A stretch of 37,062 bases of DNA from an uncultured Bacteroidota bacterium (GTDB lineage Bacteria; Bacteroidota; Bacteroidia; Bacteroidales; VadinHA17): the NCBI GenBank assembly GCA_903824785.1, contig CAIJYD010000031.1, positions 1-37,062 of the forward strand, written 5' to 3'. The translations under genes were made by a program, and so were the position numbers. This document shows, one piece after another, positions 18,371 to 28,124 of the stretch (the first letter of the stretch is position 1; every line of letters begins with the position of its first letter). The notes beneath the pieces were generated by a model that saw only the letters and a list, made by a program, of their open reading frames with translations, was not told where the DNA came from and did no database searches.

Positions 18371-19884
18371 TTGGAATTAGCGTCATCAACATCATTTACA
18401 AAAAGGATCAGGACTGAAGCAATAAACATTGAGACACCACCTGCCAGAAGTGCATAAATGCTCTCTCCTCCAAAAAGATTTTTTACAAAAAATCCGAGTA
18501 TACTGGCTGCCAGTATTTGGGGGATTACGATAAAAAAGTTAAAAATACCCATATAGGTCCCCATCTTTTTTGCCGGAAGCGAACCTGTAAGGATGGCATA
18601 AGGCATTGAAAGAATGCTTGCCCAGGCAAGACCCACTCCAATCATTGATATTATTAGCATTTCAGGTGACCGGAATAAGATTATTGAGATCAGCCCAAAA
18701 CCGCCGGCAATAAGACTTATTGAATGAGTTATCCGTCTGTTTGTCAGTCTGGCAAGCAGAGGAAGGAAGAAAGCAACAATTGCAGCAAATCCGTTATAAA
18801 CACCAAAAAGGAGTCCCACCCAGTTTGCACCCTGGTTATATAACTCGCTGGAAGGATCATTTGTACCATAAATCTGGCTGGTTACAGCCGACGTTGTATA
18901 AATCCACATTGCAAACAGGGCAAACCAGGAAAAAAACTGTACAACTGCAAGCTGGCCCATAGTTTTTGGCATTGCTGCAAGATCTCTCATAACCACTACA
19001 AGGCCGTTTTTTGTTTTACCTCCTTTGATAAGAAATGCAGATATGATCTGTATAAATCCAAAAATAAAAATACCAACTGAAAGTATATAAAGCTCCGACA
19101 TCAGAGAAAAGAGATTGATCAGAAAGCTTAGAATTATGCCTGAAGCAGACCATATTGCCCCTTTTTTATTAAATGAATTATTATCTGTCGGGGTAATAGA
19201 TTGAATTTCATTTTCATCAGATAATCTTTCATCTGCTGAGAAATCGTGAAGTTCCTCAGGGGAGTACTCTTTTGTTCTTAGGATGGTCCATAGAACTGAA
19301 GAGATAAAAACCACCCCTCCAATATAGAAAGAGAGCTTAACCGATAATGGGATCTCTCCGGCCGGTGCTGTATTCTGAATATGAAACCAGTTTGTCAGAG
19401 CATAAGGTAAGCCGGAAGCAATAACAGCACCGGTACCGATAAAAAAACTCTGTGCTGCATAGCCGGTAGTTCTCTGTTCTCCTGGAAGCATATCTCCGAC
19501 AAAAGCCCTGAAAGGTTCCATTGTTACATTTATTGAAGCATCCATTATCCATAACATTCCGGCTGCCATCCACAGAACAGATGAACCGGGCATTATGAAA
19601 AGGGCAAGCGATGCCATAATTGCCCCAACGAGGAAATATGGGCGGCGACGGCCAAGTCTTGTCCAGGTATTGTCGCTCATGTGTCCGATAATGGGTTGTA
19701 TAATAAGTCCGGTAACAGGTGCTGCTATCCAGAGCAGGGGAATACTTTCGACCTTTGCTCCCAATGTTTCAAAGATTCTGCTTACATTAGCATTTTGAAG
19801 GGCAAAACCGAACTGGATCCCGAAGAATCCAAAGCTCATATTCCAGATCTGCCAAAAGGAAAGTTTTGGTTTCGATTTTTTCAT
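18367..19884 (-). CDS. MFS sugar transporter (SLC45/GPH-like), probable maltose importer
   Basis: A 505-residue inner-membrane carrier with about twelve hydrophobic segments and a cytoplasmic loop near residues 210-245 rich in acidic residues. The N-terminal half has the loop motif GHMSDNTWTRLGRRRPY, characteristic of the sucrose/maltose MFS group (SLC45-like), and MEPFRAFVGDMLP further on. As the first gene of an operon with maltose phosphorylase and beta-PGM, it most likely brings maltose or short maltodextrins from periplasm to cytoplasm by cation symport. The ATG at 19884 follows a 198-bp gap that carries a predicted promoter and the shared CAAACGTTT site. Substrate is inferred from context. 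Confidence 0.85.
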   Translation of the reverse strand: MKKSKPKLSFWQIWNMSFGFFGIQFGFALQNANVSRIFETLGAKVESIPLLWIAAPVTGLIIQPIIGHMSDNTWTRLGRRRPYFLVGAIMASLALFIMPGSSVLWMAAGMLWIMDASINVTMEPFRAFVGDMLPGEQRTTGYAAQSFFIGTGAVIASGLPYALTNWFHIQNTAPAGEIPLSVKLSFYIGGVVFISSVLWTILRTKEYSPEELHDFSADERLSDENEIQSITPTDNNSFNKKGAIWSASGIILSFLINLFSLMSELYILSVGIFIFGFIQIISAFLIKGGKTKNGLVVVMRDLAAMPKTMGQLAVVQFFSWFALFAMWIYTTSAVTSQIYGTNDPSSELYNQGANWVGLLFGVYNGFAAIVAFFLPLLARLTNRRITHSISLIAGGFGLISIILFRSPEMLIISMIGVGLAWASILSMPYAILTGSLPAKKMGTYMGIFNFFIVIPQILAASILGFFVKNLFGGESIYALLAGGVSMFIASVLILFVNDVDDANSK

Positions 19885-19936
19885 GAAAAGATGTTTTTTA
19901 CGAAATAAATGAGATTAAAGTCATCCTGTTTCCGTT

Positions 19937-19965
19937 CAAAAATAGGGAAATGGTTTGATAACCAA
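19937..19965 (-). promoter_or_regulatory. Possible promoter of the transporter-phosphorylase operon
   Basis: On the minus strand, TTG (19965-19963) is followed after 18 bp by TATTTTTG (19944-19937), which fits TAnnTTTG. The start of transcription would be near 19930, about 45 nt before the ATG. The -33 element is weak. An 8-bp inverted repeat (ATAACCAA at 19958-19965, TTGGTTAT at 19995-20002) overlaps it. Confidence 0.4.
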
Positions 19966-20030
19966 CCCTCATATCTCATTTATTTTCACGCAGATTGGTT
20001 ATATTTCAGCACTAAAAGAGGATGCCCTAA

Positions 20031-20044
20031 ATTTCAAACGTTTT
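20031..20044. promoter_or_regulatory. Candidate operator (CAAACGTTTT) upstream of the transporter operon
   Basis: The 13-mer ATTTCAAACGTTT (20031-20043) is identical to the one upstream of susC (1357-1369). The palindrome is CAAACGTTTT here, one base short of perfect over ten positions. It lies about 96 bp upstream of the predicted -7 box. A second AAnCGnTT palindrome, AATCGATT, lies at 20076-20083 but may be chance. The repeat of the site at both ends of one locus supports common control by the LacI-type protein. Confidence 0.55.
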
Positions 20045-20082
20045 CTGAAAAAAATAAAAATTAAGGGGAAAAAGCAATCGAT

Positions 20083-23000
20083 TTATTGAATAAGGGTAAA
20101 CTTAAGGCTAAACCCGAAATTTGTGTTCGAAGTAGGGAAAGTATTTGCCACAAACGGATTATTCATACTGTGATCGGCAAAAATCTGAAGGTTAAACCTG
20201 TCGCTCAAAACATAATCAGCAGTAGTTCCTATTGTAAACACTTTCTGCCCCACAACCGGCTGATTTACGTCCTCCACGAGCTTCCTTGCAACTGTTTTAT
20301 TATCACGGATTGAAAGATCGAGTCGCAGGTTGAGATCACTTTTAAGTGCTCTCTGGCCTCCCCCTGTCTTGAGAATAATCTGTAAATCATCAAATCGGTA
20401 ACCGGCACCGAAGATCAGTTCATTGATCCGTGCATCGGCAATCTGATTACTGGTGAGGTTAAGCGAAACTATCCTCGATTTTTTCCATTCAAACCTTGTG
20501 GTGAGGCTGTTCTTCCAGTTAAGGTCAACATTTATCATAGGACTGAACTGTTCGCTGATTGTTACAACATTAATTTCATATTGCTGTATGAAGTTGCTCT
20601 GAAGGTCCCTGATATTGTTAATTCCTCCTCCCATGTCACTATAGCTCAGATTTGTAGTGTACGATCCGATCTGGTATGTGCTTCTGTACTGATGCATCAG
20701 GTTCACTGATCTGAAAGTTCTCTGAACAAACTCAAACTTCGACAATCCGTCAAAGTTTATCCTCCAGTTTGGCATCATCCTCATAGCCGAAGGGAATGTT
20801 TCGAGGCCGACTTTTCCCGGACTTGACTTTGTATAAGCAGCTATGAATGCAGGTATTAAAACCTCGCGTGATGTACTGCCGTATCCGCTTTTATATGGTC
20901 CTTCAACCGGGTTGCCTGTTAATGGGTCTATATCAGGATCATAAGAGGGGTCAATCTTTTTTCGGGCATCTGCTCTTCTTTCTGAAATAACAACTATATT
21001 ATCCTTAAATGCTTCAAATGTGGGCGATACATAATCATTGGTTTTTGATATTTTTTCAAATGCAGTACCCCATGAAATAACAGATATGGAGAAGTTTCCG
21101 GAGATAATGCGGTTTCGGGTGCTGTCGGGGAAATTCCCATTATAATCGGCAACATAATAAGAACTTACATCTTCCATGAATCGTCTGTCGGCATTTAAAT
21201 CGATTCTGAGCCCCGGGAATGGTTCCACCATGCTTCGAAGAGATATGTCGAGCTTGTTATTATATTCAGCGGGAGTATTAAGCAGGGAATCTGTAGAGAG
21301 CCATCCACTGTTAACTGCGTTGTCAAAAAAGTTTCTGTCGCTGTATCCCAGAATAAAGGGCCATCCCGGGGCAAGGATATCGTTTGTATTTGACATACCG
21401 AGGAGTCTTGTTTCGGGCATATACCCGGGAAGGAACTGTCCCTGGGCCGAAGTAAGAGTCAGACTTACAGATCGTACACCCATAATTGCCCGTATAAGGT
21501 ATTCGCCGGTAACAATAAGCGGATTGCGGCTTTGCTTTACCTTACCTTCAACCGATACCTTCCCGCCGTTAACCTGATCAGCTGCAGTAAAGTTAACCCT
21601 GTCTTCACTGATAATATCCATTTTACCCTTTACCTCAGACCCGTCTTTGGCTGTAATCTTAACCTTAACATCCTTGGTTTTAAGGTTATGATAGATAGCC
21701 TTCACGGCTTTTGCCTTGAAGTTCACATTCTCTTTGACATATGTAACCGTTTTTAATTCAGGCTTCTTTTTACTGGCTGCATCGGGACGGGTATTATTCT
21801 CGATGTTTTTAAGAAATTTCGATTTCCCGTACAGTGTAGAGAGGTTTGCTGTACCGGTTAATGTCATCTCATTGTGATTTTTAATTGAATTACCCAGATT
21901 AATATTCATACTGTCGGGAAAAAGAGGACCTGCAAGCCAGGTATAATCTGATCCATAGCGGGCATTGGCATTAACCCATGAAAGCAGAGGCAGTTTATTT
22001 ATCGGGATGGTATATGTAACATTTACAAAATGATTATAGGTGGTTGTTCTGCCAAAGTTCCTCAGATTAACCATTACTGAATCGCGCCAGTTCTCATAAT
22101 CGCTTTGGTATCTTTTTTTATCCACCCCACCGGAAGGCTCATCTATCCTGGCAAGATTTGTAGCGGTAAAATCGACTTTCAGCTGACGGGTAACGTCATA
22201 TTTGAAATCATACATGCGGCTCCATTCGAAATCTTTTCTGTATGAAGGAGTAATGCGGAGATAAGGGTTGTTTATATTCCTAGTTTTCACCTCATTATAA
22301 TAGCGGCTCAGATCAGTTCTAAATGCTAAGTTTTTTGGAAATAAATAGAAATTAAAATCTTTTACTATTCTGAGTACCGGAGAATTAAGCAGCTTAACGT
22401 TCTTAAAAGGCATCACATTGGCAGGCTGAGCTTCATAATTATAGTTTAATCCACCCTTATATGTTTTATCAAGATCAATCTCTGTTTTGGTACTACTGGA
22501 AAATGTTTCATTGTATGTATAATTCACGCTAAGGTTTGCCAGATCCCACGGATGAGGTTTTTCACCCCGTTTTGTTATTCCTGCATTACTAATGTTGATA
22601 GTCTTCCTGCGGGCATAATCTTCAGACAATGTGGTAATTGAGTCGCGGGTTTGCTGGTCAGGTGCATTCCTCAGCGCATCATTTAAAAGAACATCAGGGT
22701 CGAGAGGATTGTATTGAGGTTTAATGTGTGTTTCAGAATATCCGACATAAACAGGAAGACGTACTCCCATCTCCTCGGGAAAGAATTTTCCAAATTCAAT
22801 ATTTGATGAAGCGTCATATTTCAGGATCTCTTCCTTACTCCTCTCATTCACTTTTTTCTCAATACTTCCCCAGCCAGGTGTGCTAGCCTGCCCGACAAAA
22901 TCAACAGTACCAAGATCAGCCAGCCGTGCCTGCAAATGAGCATTTGCTGCCCATCCTCCATTTTCAATAAAATCACTTAGCCTGAGTTCATTGATCCAGA

Positions 23001-26000
23001 TCTCACCATATTTTGGATTTCCGTCATCTGAGTTCAGGGTTCTTGTCTTTATCGGATTCCTCACTCCAATCATAATGACTTTTACATTGCTCAGATTGGG
23101 GTTTCCGGATACTGAAATCCTGGCGTTTTGATAAGGAAAGACAAATACATCAGAAACGCTCAATGATGATCCCGGTTCCTGCATTTTCTTGTTGCGTGCC
23201 TGTTTAGCTTCCTGTAAAACAGAAAGATCAATATTGAAACTGTTTTCCGTTGGCCACACTATTTCTCTCTTGGCATCAATATCATTATCATAACGGCCCG
23301 GCGGTGTAAGTTTCAAAGGAATCTCGTACTCATAAAAATTGCCTTTATAATCTGAACCGATTCTGATAAATGCAGTCAGCTCATTATCCTGTAATGGCTG
23401 ACCAATAATTGCTTCCGCATGAACCTCCATCCGCAACCTGCGATACTGTCTGATATCGAGACTAACATTTCTGAAAGCTGCGCGGGCATCACCATCTTCA
23501 AGGTTCTGAACTTTCATGACCATAGACTGTTCATTAAGCTGTCTGAGCTGAGGATTCTGAGGATCTGTTATCCTGTCGAACCCCGGAGGAAGCACATAAT
23601 TTACCGGTTCTTTTCCTGAGTTCTCCTCAATACTTACTGAACTTATATCAAATGTGCCATCTGCAGATTCAGGAACAGTTATCCTTTCTCCGCCTTCCAT
23701 AAATGAAATATTGTATTTTCTCCATTCTGCCCTTACCAGATCGAGCTTTGCAAAACGCATTACAACAGGCTCTTCGAAATTCTTAAGGAACAATCTGATG
23801 AAACGGATCGATTTGAAATCTTTAATCGGTCCAACAACTTTCTGATAATCAGTTATGGGAACCTTAAACTGATACCATTTCACTTTCGATTTTCTCCCGT
23901 TTGCAAAAGTAGCTTCGTATTCAATCTCATCGACAACATAATTTGATCCGACCTTAATATCGCCCGGACGTATGCTAATCTTATACTGATAATAGCTTTC
24001 CGTTTCGCTCAGAGTATTGTCGCGGTTAATATCCTCCATATCGGGCAGGGTTGATCCGGATGTAGGGTATGATTCTTTTGACATTTCCGAGGTCGGAGAG
24101 TTTCCTTCCTGTCCGTTATACTTTTTATACCTGTCGAGAATGGATAGCTGTTCGGAATCAAAATCAGATCCTCTGAAATAATGGAAATCATCGCCGGAAG
24201 GGTCATCCTGTATTTTCTGGTAATCCTCCGGATTGGTTATCATCAATGCTTTCCTGAGATATTCGGTAAAATAAGATTGCTCATCGAGGTTTCTTAGTCC
24301 GTCGAGGCCAACGTCCTGGTAGAGCCTCGACTCCAGAGCATTGTCAAATGCATGGACAACAGCCTGTACGGTTGGAACCCTTCCCCATGCAGTTGTATCA
24401 ATATTTTTAGGTTCAGGAGAACCGGGCAAGCCATTCTCAAAACTTTTTCTTGAATCGCGTAAAATATCTTCCGAAACATTTCCAAGATTTATATAAAGGT
24501 CTCCTCCTGCCTGATTGGGGTTTTCAACAAAAGGATCCATAACCCAGAACTTGACATACTGAATATTTGCTGTTTCGAAATCGCTGGTAAGCACCTCCCT
24601 CATTATACCTCCCCATCTTGATTTGGGCTCATTAAGCAAACCTGATGAACTTATCCCTTTAGAAAAAGTACCAGGATCGGTGTCATAATTATAAGGTCCC
24701 CTTTCGCCCGGATAATAAGCAAGGTTAAGAACAGAAATATTAGTAGGGATACCGCTGGGACTTTCGCGGTATGGAAAAATTTCATTTTCATAAACCTCTC
24801 TTACAAAATGACTTGATTGCAAATCAGGATTTTGCTTTATATGACCCGGGGTTGATGATCCGTTGCGTAAAAAGAGCGGGTCGATAACATACCACGATAA
24901 TTTTGCCCTGTTAAATCCGCTTGCAGGTTTATTGTTAAAACGACCTTCCGGGAAAAGCTGTTCCTGTCCCTGAGGTACACTTGCTATTGTCCACGCATTA
25001 AATGATTTCAGATCGAGAGGAATTTCACTTGCCTCAAAATCATCTATATATGAATTCCCCGCACTTGAGATCGCTTTTGAATGGCCGGGGATCAGATTGG
25101 CAAACTCTCCAAAGAAGGAGAATGTTGAAGGGGTTTTTGTATCGAGAAGAGGTATTTTATCAATGATCTTTGTAAGAAGCTGTGATTGTGTTTTGTATGA
25201 AGTATTAAGGCCCCAAATTGTATTTGAGATAGGCTCCTCTCCAAAATTTACTTTCTGGGTATAGGGTCTTTCAGTAAGATGAAGTACAGTTGCGCCAATA
25301 TCAAAATTATCGGAGACTTTGTAATCGAGATGAGTCCCAACGAGGGTCTTTGTCTGAAAGCCAAAAAACTGATTACTTTCCAGTGAGACCTGAATGGGGG
25401 TCTGCGATTCGATAAGGGCACTATTTATTATTCTTACAGTTCCCATATTATAATCGACAGTATAATCTGTATTTTCGGTAAGAGGAACTCCTCCTGCAGT
25501 AACCTTTACTCCGCCCTGAGGAATGCTTGTTGCGTTAAGCCGGATTTCAGATCCCGATTCGGAAGAATACTGCCCTGTAAGTTTAAACTTGTTCTTTTCC
25601 GCCATCTGCCGGGCAACAGTCTGGGTTGAATCATAAAGCTCCTGGAAGACATAGGTGTTTATCAATTTAGGATCTACTATCATCTTTTTCAGATGACTAC
25701 CGAATGGCTCAATAACGGGAAAAACTATCTTTCCCCTGTCGAGCATCACAGTAACATCTTCAATAAAATCGAAAAACCCATCAGGTTCCCTATCCAGCTG
25801 GGAATTAAGATTGTCGAGCCCCATAACCTGCAGTAATACCTTGTCGGCTAACTTTCCTTCAGGAATATAATTGACAGAATTCCCTGTCTTATCATCCTGA
25901 TAGAGGATGTTAAGTTCAAAATCTTTCCTGTCCAGTTTTCCTGATCCGAGTGAATAAACGTTTTTCATCATCAGGTTCCATGTTGGCAATTTTGGACTCA

Positions 26001-27522
26001 ATGTGGTTCCTTTTAACAGTTTAAGAATAAGAGTCTGCGGGGCACTTATTCCGTCTGTTGAGAATTCTCCAACCTTAAAAATCTGACCACCAAGTGTATA
26101 TTCATAAGCAACCGCCAGGACTTCGTCAGTATTCAGTGCTGTGTTGAGAGATATATAACCCAGCTGTCTGTTAAAATAATATTCTCTTTCGTTCAGCTTT
26201 CGGGCATTCTCAATTTTTTCAAAGTCGCGCCCTATCTGAAATCCGGGATACAGAGGGTCGAAAGCATTGGTTACCTGATCAACATTACGAATCGCTGAAT
26301 AGGCATTAGTCAGCTGATCGTATAATCTGTTGGCACTATTATCGGGGTAAATCAAAGCGCCCGAAGAGTTTTGAAATGCCGGAACATCATTAAAGATATG
26401 GTTGCCATTTTCGGCAAGGTCCATAAATGCAACTATATTCCTGTTACTGGCTTCCTCAAACCGACTTGACTTATTTGTAACCCATACCTCGATACGTTCA
26501 ATGTTTATTCCTGAACTGACGATCGGCAGATTCTTCAAAGACTCATCGTAGGTGTCTCTGTAATATTGAGAAAGGAAGAAATGGCGGTTGGCTTCATACT
26601 CATCGGCATAAACCTCAAATTCTGTCAGCTGTGCTCCACCTTTAACATCAATTACCGACGATTCTCCCTTCTGCTGGGAGAGAACAGTTGTAATTGTCAT
26701 TTTCCCGAATTGCATCTCAGTCTTGAGACCGAAAAGGCTGTAGCTTCCCGTTATCAGCGACCCTGTAAGCGGAAGTGTTACATCTCCCGCCTCAACTTTT
26801 TTCAGAATCTCATCCTCTTTCCCGGCATACTGAAGTTTAGTTCTGTTCTCAAATTCGAACATTGCATCGGTATTATAATTGATACCAAGCTCCATTTTAT
26901 CTCCGATGGTGCCAGTGACATTCATCTGGATTTTTTCCTTGAAATCGAATGTTGGTATTGTCCGCAGTTTTTCGGAGAGGGTCGGATTCTCAGTCCGGGA
27001 AATATTAATTCCAAAAATCAGTTCCGCAGATCCCTGTGGTACAATATTGATGGTATTGCTCCCAAAGATCTTATCGAAGGCTGCACCCCCTATCTCGATC
27101 TGAGGTATCAATGCTGACCTGAAACCCGATTCATCACCCGAGATTCGCGATTGCCAGTAATCGCGCATTGCTCTTGAATATTCAAATTTTCTGAATTCTT
27201 CCGGGCTCATATGAACGGGAGTACGGTAATCGAAAGCCCCTACTTTCTGATAAATAGTGTATTCATTCTTATCAGGATTATAGATTACCGTGGATTTTAT
27301 GTTTGATGGATTATCGAGAAAAAGAGGTGCCTTCTGTTTCTTTTCCCATGGGATTCCGGAATTATCTTTTAGTTTCAGAACCGGTCTTCCGGTTGTATCT
27401 GCTGCTACGCGAGGTTGCAAAGCAACTTGTCCACTTGATTCTGCAGACTTTATGAGAAATGAAGCGAACAGTACAAGATATGAAATTACCAGAAGATTTT
27501 TATATGATATCCCTGATCCCAA
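20083..27522 (-). CDS. sprA: SprA/Sov, outer-membrane translocon channel of the type IX secretion system
   Basis: A 2479-residue giant beta-barrel protein forming the channel through which T9SS cargo leaves the cell. Known members have about 2400-2500 residues, so this is full length. It opens with a hydrophobic signal peptide (NLLVISYLVLFASFLIKSAES) and continues with family-typical segments such as MSPEEFRKFEYSRAMRDYW near residue 105, long SprA-type beta-rich regions, and a C-terminal barrel ending in FGFSLKFTLIQ. The only workable start is TTG at 27522: an in-frame TGA lies just upstream and no ATG comes before the signal peptide. It follows ruvA by 18 bp and is probably co-transcribed with it. 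The amylase at 9138-11924 carries the matching T9SS export tag. Other T9SS genes (gldKLMN, porV) are not in the window. Confidence 0.93.
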   Translation of the reverse strand: MGSGISYKNLLVISYLVLFASFLIKSAESSGQVALQPRVAADTTGRPVLKLKDNSGIPWEKKQKAPLFLDNPSNIKSTVIYNPDKNEYTIYQKVGAFDYRTPVHMSPEEFRKFEYSRAMRDYWQSRISGDESGFRSALIPQIEIGGAAFDKIFGSNTINIVPQGSAELIFGINISRTENPTLSEKLRTIPTFDFKEKIQMNVTGTIGDKMELGINYNTDAMFEFENRTKLQYAGKEDEILKKVEAGDVTLPLTGSLITGSYSLFGLKTEMQFGKMTITTVLSQQKGESSVIDVKGGAQLTEFEVYADEYEANRHFFLSQYYRDTYDESLKNLPIVSSGINIERIEVWVTNKSSRFEEASNRNIVAFMDLAENGNHIFNDVPAFQNSSGALIYPDNSANRLYDQLTNAYSAIRNVDQVTNAFDPLYPGFQIGRDFEKIENARKLNEREYYFNRQLGYISLNTALNTDEVLAVAYEYTLGGQIFKVGEFSTDGISAPQTLILKLLKGTTLSPKLPTWNLMMKNVYSLGSGKLDRKDFELNILYQDDKTGNSVNYIPEGKLADKVLLQVMGLDNLNSQLDREPDGFFDFIEDVTVMLDRGKIVFPVIEPFGSHLKKMIVDPKLINTYVFQELYDSTQTVARQMAEKNKFKLTGQYSSESGSEIRLNATSIPQGGVKVTAGGVPLTENTDYTVDYNMGTVRIINSALIESQTPIQVSLESNQFFGFQTKTLVGTHLDYKVSDNFDIGATVLHLTERPYTQKVNFGEEPISNTIWGLNTSYKTQSQLLTKIIDKIPLLDTKTPSTFSFFGEFANLIPGHSKAISSAGNSYIDDFEASEIPLDLKSFNAWTIASVPQGQEQLFPEGRFNNKPASGFNRAKLSWYVIDPLFLRNGSSTPGHIKQNPDLQSSHFVREVYENEIFPYRESPSGIPTNISVLNLAYYPGERGPYNYDTDPGTFSKGISSSGLLNEPKSRWGGIMREVLTSDFETANIQYVKFWVMDPFVENPNQAGGDLYINLGNVSEDILRDSRKSFENGLPGSPEPKNIDTTAWGRVPTVQAVVHAFDNALESRLYQDVGLDGLRNLDEQSYFTEYLRKALMITNPEDYQKIQDDPSGDDFHYFRGSDFDSEQLSILDRYKKYNGQEGNSPTSEMSKESYPTSGSTLPDMEDINRDNTLSETESYYQYKISIRPGDIKVGSNYVVDEIEYEATFANGRKSKVKWYQFKVPITDYQKVVGPIKDFKSIRFIRLFLKNFEEPVVMRFAKLDLVRAEWRKYNISFMEGGERITVPESADGTFDISSVSIEENSGKEPVNYVLPPGFDRITDPQNPQLRQLNEQSMVMKVQNLEDGDARAAFRNVSLDIRQYRRLRMEVHAEAIIGQPLQDNELTAFIRIGSDYKGNFYEYEIPLKLTPPGRYDNDIDAKREIVWPTENSFNIDLSVLQEAKQARNKKMQEPGSSLSVSDVFVFPYQNARISVSGNPNLSNVKVIMIGVRNPIKTRTLNSDDGNPKYGEIWINELRLSDFIENGGWAANAHLQARLADLGTVDFVGQASTPGWGSIEKKVNERSKEEILKYDASSNIEFGKFFPEEMGVRLPVYVGYSETHIKPQYNPLDPDVLLNDALRNAPDQQTRDSITTLSEDYARRKTINISNAGITKRGEKPHPWDLANLSVNYTYNETFSSSTKTEIDLDKTYKGGLNYNYEAQPANVMPFKNVKLLNSPVLRIVKDFNFYLFPKNLAFRTDLSRYYNEVKTRNINNPYLRITPSYRKDFEWSRMYDFKYDVTRQLKVDFTATNLARIDEPSGGVDKKRYQSDYENWRDSVMVNLRNFGRTTTYNHFVNVTYTIPINKLPLLSWVNANARYGSDYTWLAGPLFPDSMNINLGNSIKNHNEMTLTGTANLSTLYGKSKFLKNIENNTRPDAASKKKPELKTVTYVKENVNFKAKAVKAIYHNLKTKDVKVKITAKDGSEVKGKMDIISEDRVNFTAADQVNGGKVSVEGKVKQSRNPLIVTGEYLIRAIMGVRSVSLTLTSAQGQFLPGYMPETRLLGMSNTNDILAPGWPFILGYSDRNFFDNAVNSGWLSTDSLLNTPAEYNNKLDISLRSMVEPFPGLRIDLNADRRFMEDVSSYYVADYNGNFPDSTRNRIISGNFSISVISWGTAFEKISKTNDYVSPTFEAFKDNIVVISERRADARKKIDPSYDPDIDPLTGNPVEGPYKSGYGSTSREVLIPAFIAAYTKSSPGKVGLETFPSAMRMMPNWRINFDGLSKFEFVQRTFRSVNLMHQYRSTYQIGSYTTNLSYSDMGGGINNIRDLQSNFIQQYEINVVTISEQFSPMINVDLNWKNSLTTRFEWKKSRIVSLNLTSNQIADARINELIFGAGYRFDDLQIILKTGGGQRALKSDLNLRLDLSIRDNKTVARKLVEDVNQPVVGQKVFTIGTTADYVLSDRFNLQIFADHSMNNPFVANTFPTSNTNFGFSLKFTLIQ

Positions 27523-27540
27523 TCCGGCTTTTATTCAGAA

Positions 27541-28122
27541 TTACAAATTTTTAAGCGCTCTCTTTATCATATCCTCAACCGTCAGGTTTTTTTCTTCTCT
27601 GACAATCTTATCAAGGATCTTTGAGACAGTGCTTTTGGCAAACCCAAGCATTACTAAAGCAGATAACGCTTCTTCGCGCTTTGTATTGTCTGCAAAGGCA
27701 AATATTTCACCACCTCCTGCCGGTTTTCCCAGTTTGTCTTTAAGGTCAACAATAATCCGCTGGGCTGTTTTTAACCCTATCCCTTTTACACCCTTCAGGA
27801 TATCAACTGCGGAACCTAAAATTGCCCTTTCAATTTCATCCGGACTAAGAGAAGAGAGCATCATTCTTGCAGTATTTGCACCAACACCTGTCACTGAAAT
27901 AAGCAATCTGAAAATATCGCGCTCTTCATTGTCGGCAAATCCGAATAGCAGGTGAGCATCCTCCCTTATAACCTCATGGACCAGAATTTGAAATTCGCTT
28001 TTACCTTCAAGTTTAGAGAATGTTGTTACCGAAATATTTATAAAATAACCGACTCCTGCTGTCTCAATGAGCAGGTAGGTAGGAGTGATCCGTGTTATTT
28101 CTCCTTTAATATAATCTATCAT
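27541..28122 (-). CDS. ruvA: Holliday junction DNA helicase subunit RuvA
   Basis: A 193-residue protein that binds Holliday junctions as a tetramer and loads the RuvB motor for branch migration in recombination repair. Visible features are the N-terminal OB-fold (MIDYIKGEITRITPTYLLIE), the helix-hairpin-helix stretch with LISVTGVGANTARMML and LKGVKGIGLKTAQRIIVDLK, and the C-terminal domain (about residues 145-193) that contacts RuvB. Length is normal. The ATG lies 2 bp after the pdxA stop and the stop is 18 bp before sprA, so it is inside an operon. Identification is firm. Confidence 0.95.
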   Translation of the reverse strand: MIDYIKGEITRITPTYLLIETAGVGYFINISVTTFSKLEGKSEFQILVHEVIREDAHLLFGFADNEERDIFRLLISVTGVGANTARMMLSSLSPDEIERAILGSAVDILKGVKGIGLKTAQRIIVDLKDKLGKPAGGGEIFAFADNTKREEALSALVMLGFAKSTVSKILDKIVREEKNLTVEDMIKRALKNL

Positions 28123-28124
28123 AA

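Noticed and set aside
19951-20002. GGTT/AACC inverted repeats as the main operator of the transporter operon
   Set aside because: The 8-bp arms are 29 bp apart and the motif is absent from the susC side, while the CAAACGTTT site is shared; kept only as a note with the promoter.
1-20045. Starch locus as a recently acquired mobile island
   Set aside because: No integrase, transposase, attachment repeats or tRNA border was seen; codon and base use look like the flanking housekeeping genes.
26566-27117. 183-residue frame on the plus strand
   Set aside because: It lies fully antisense within sprA and has low-complexity composition with no domain; a shadow of the real gene.
27290-27955. 221-residue frame on the plus strand
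   Set aside because: It is antisense to ruvA and the start of sprA, both certain genes, and its sequence shows no family resemblance.
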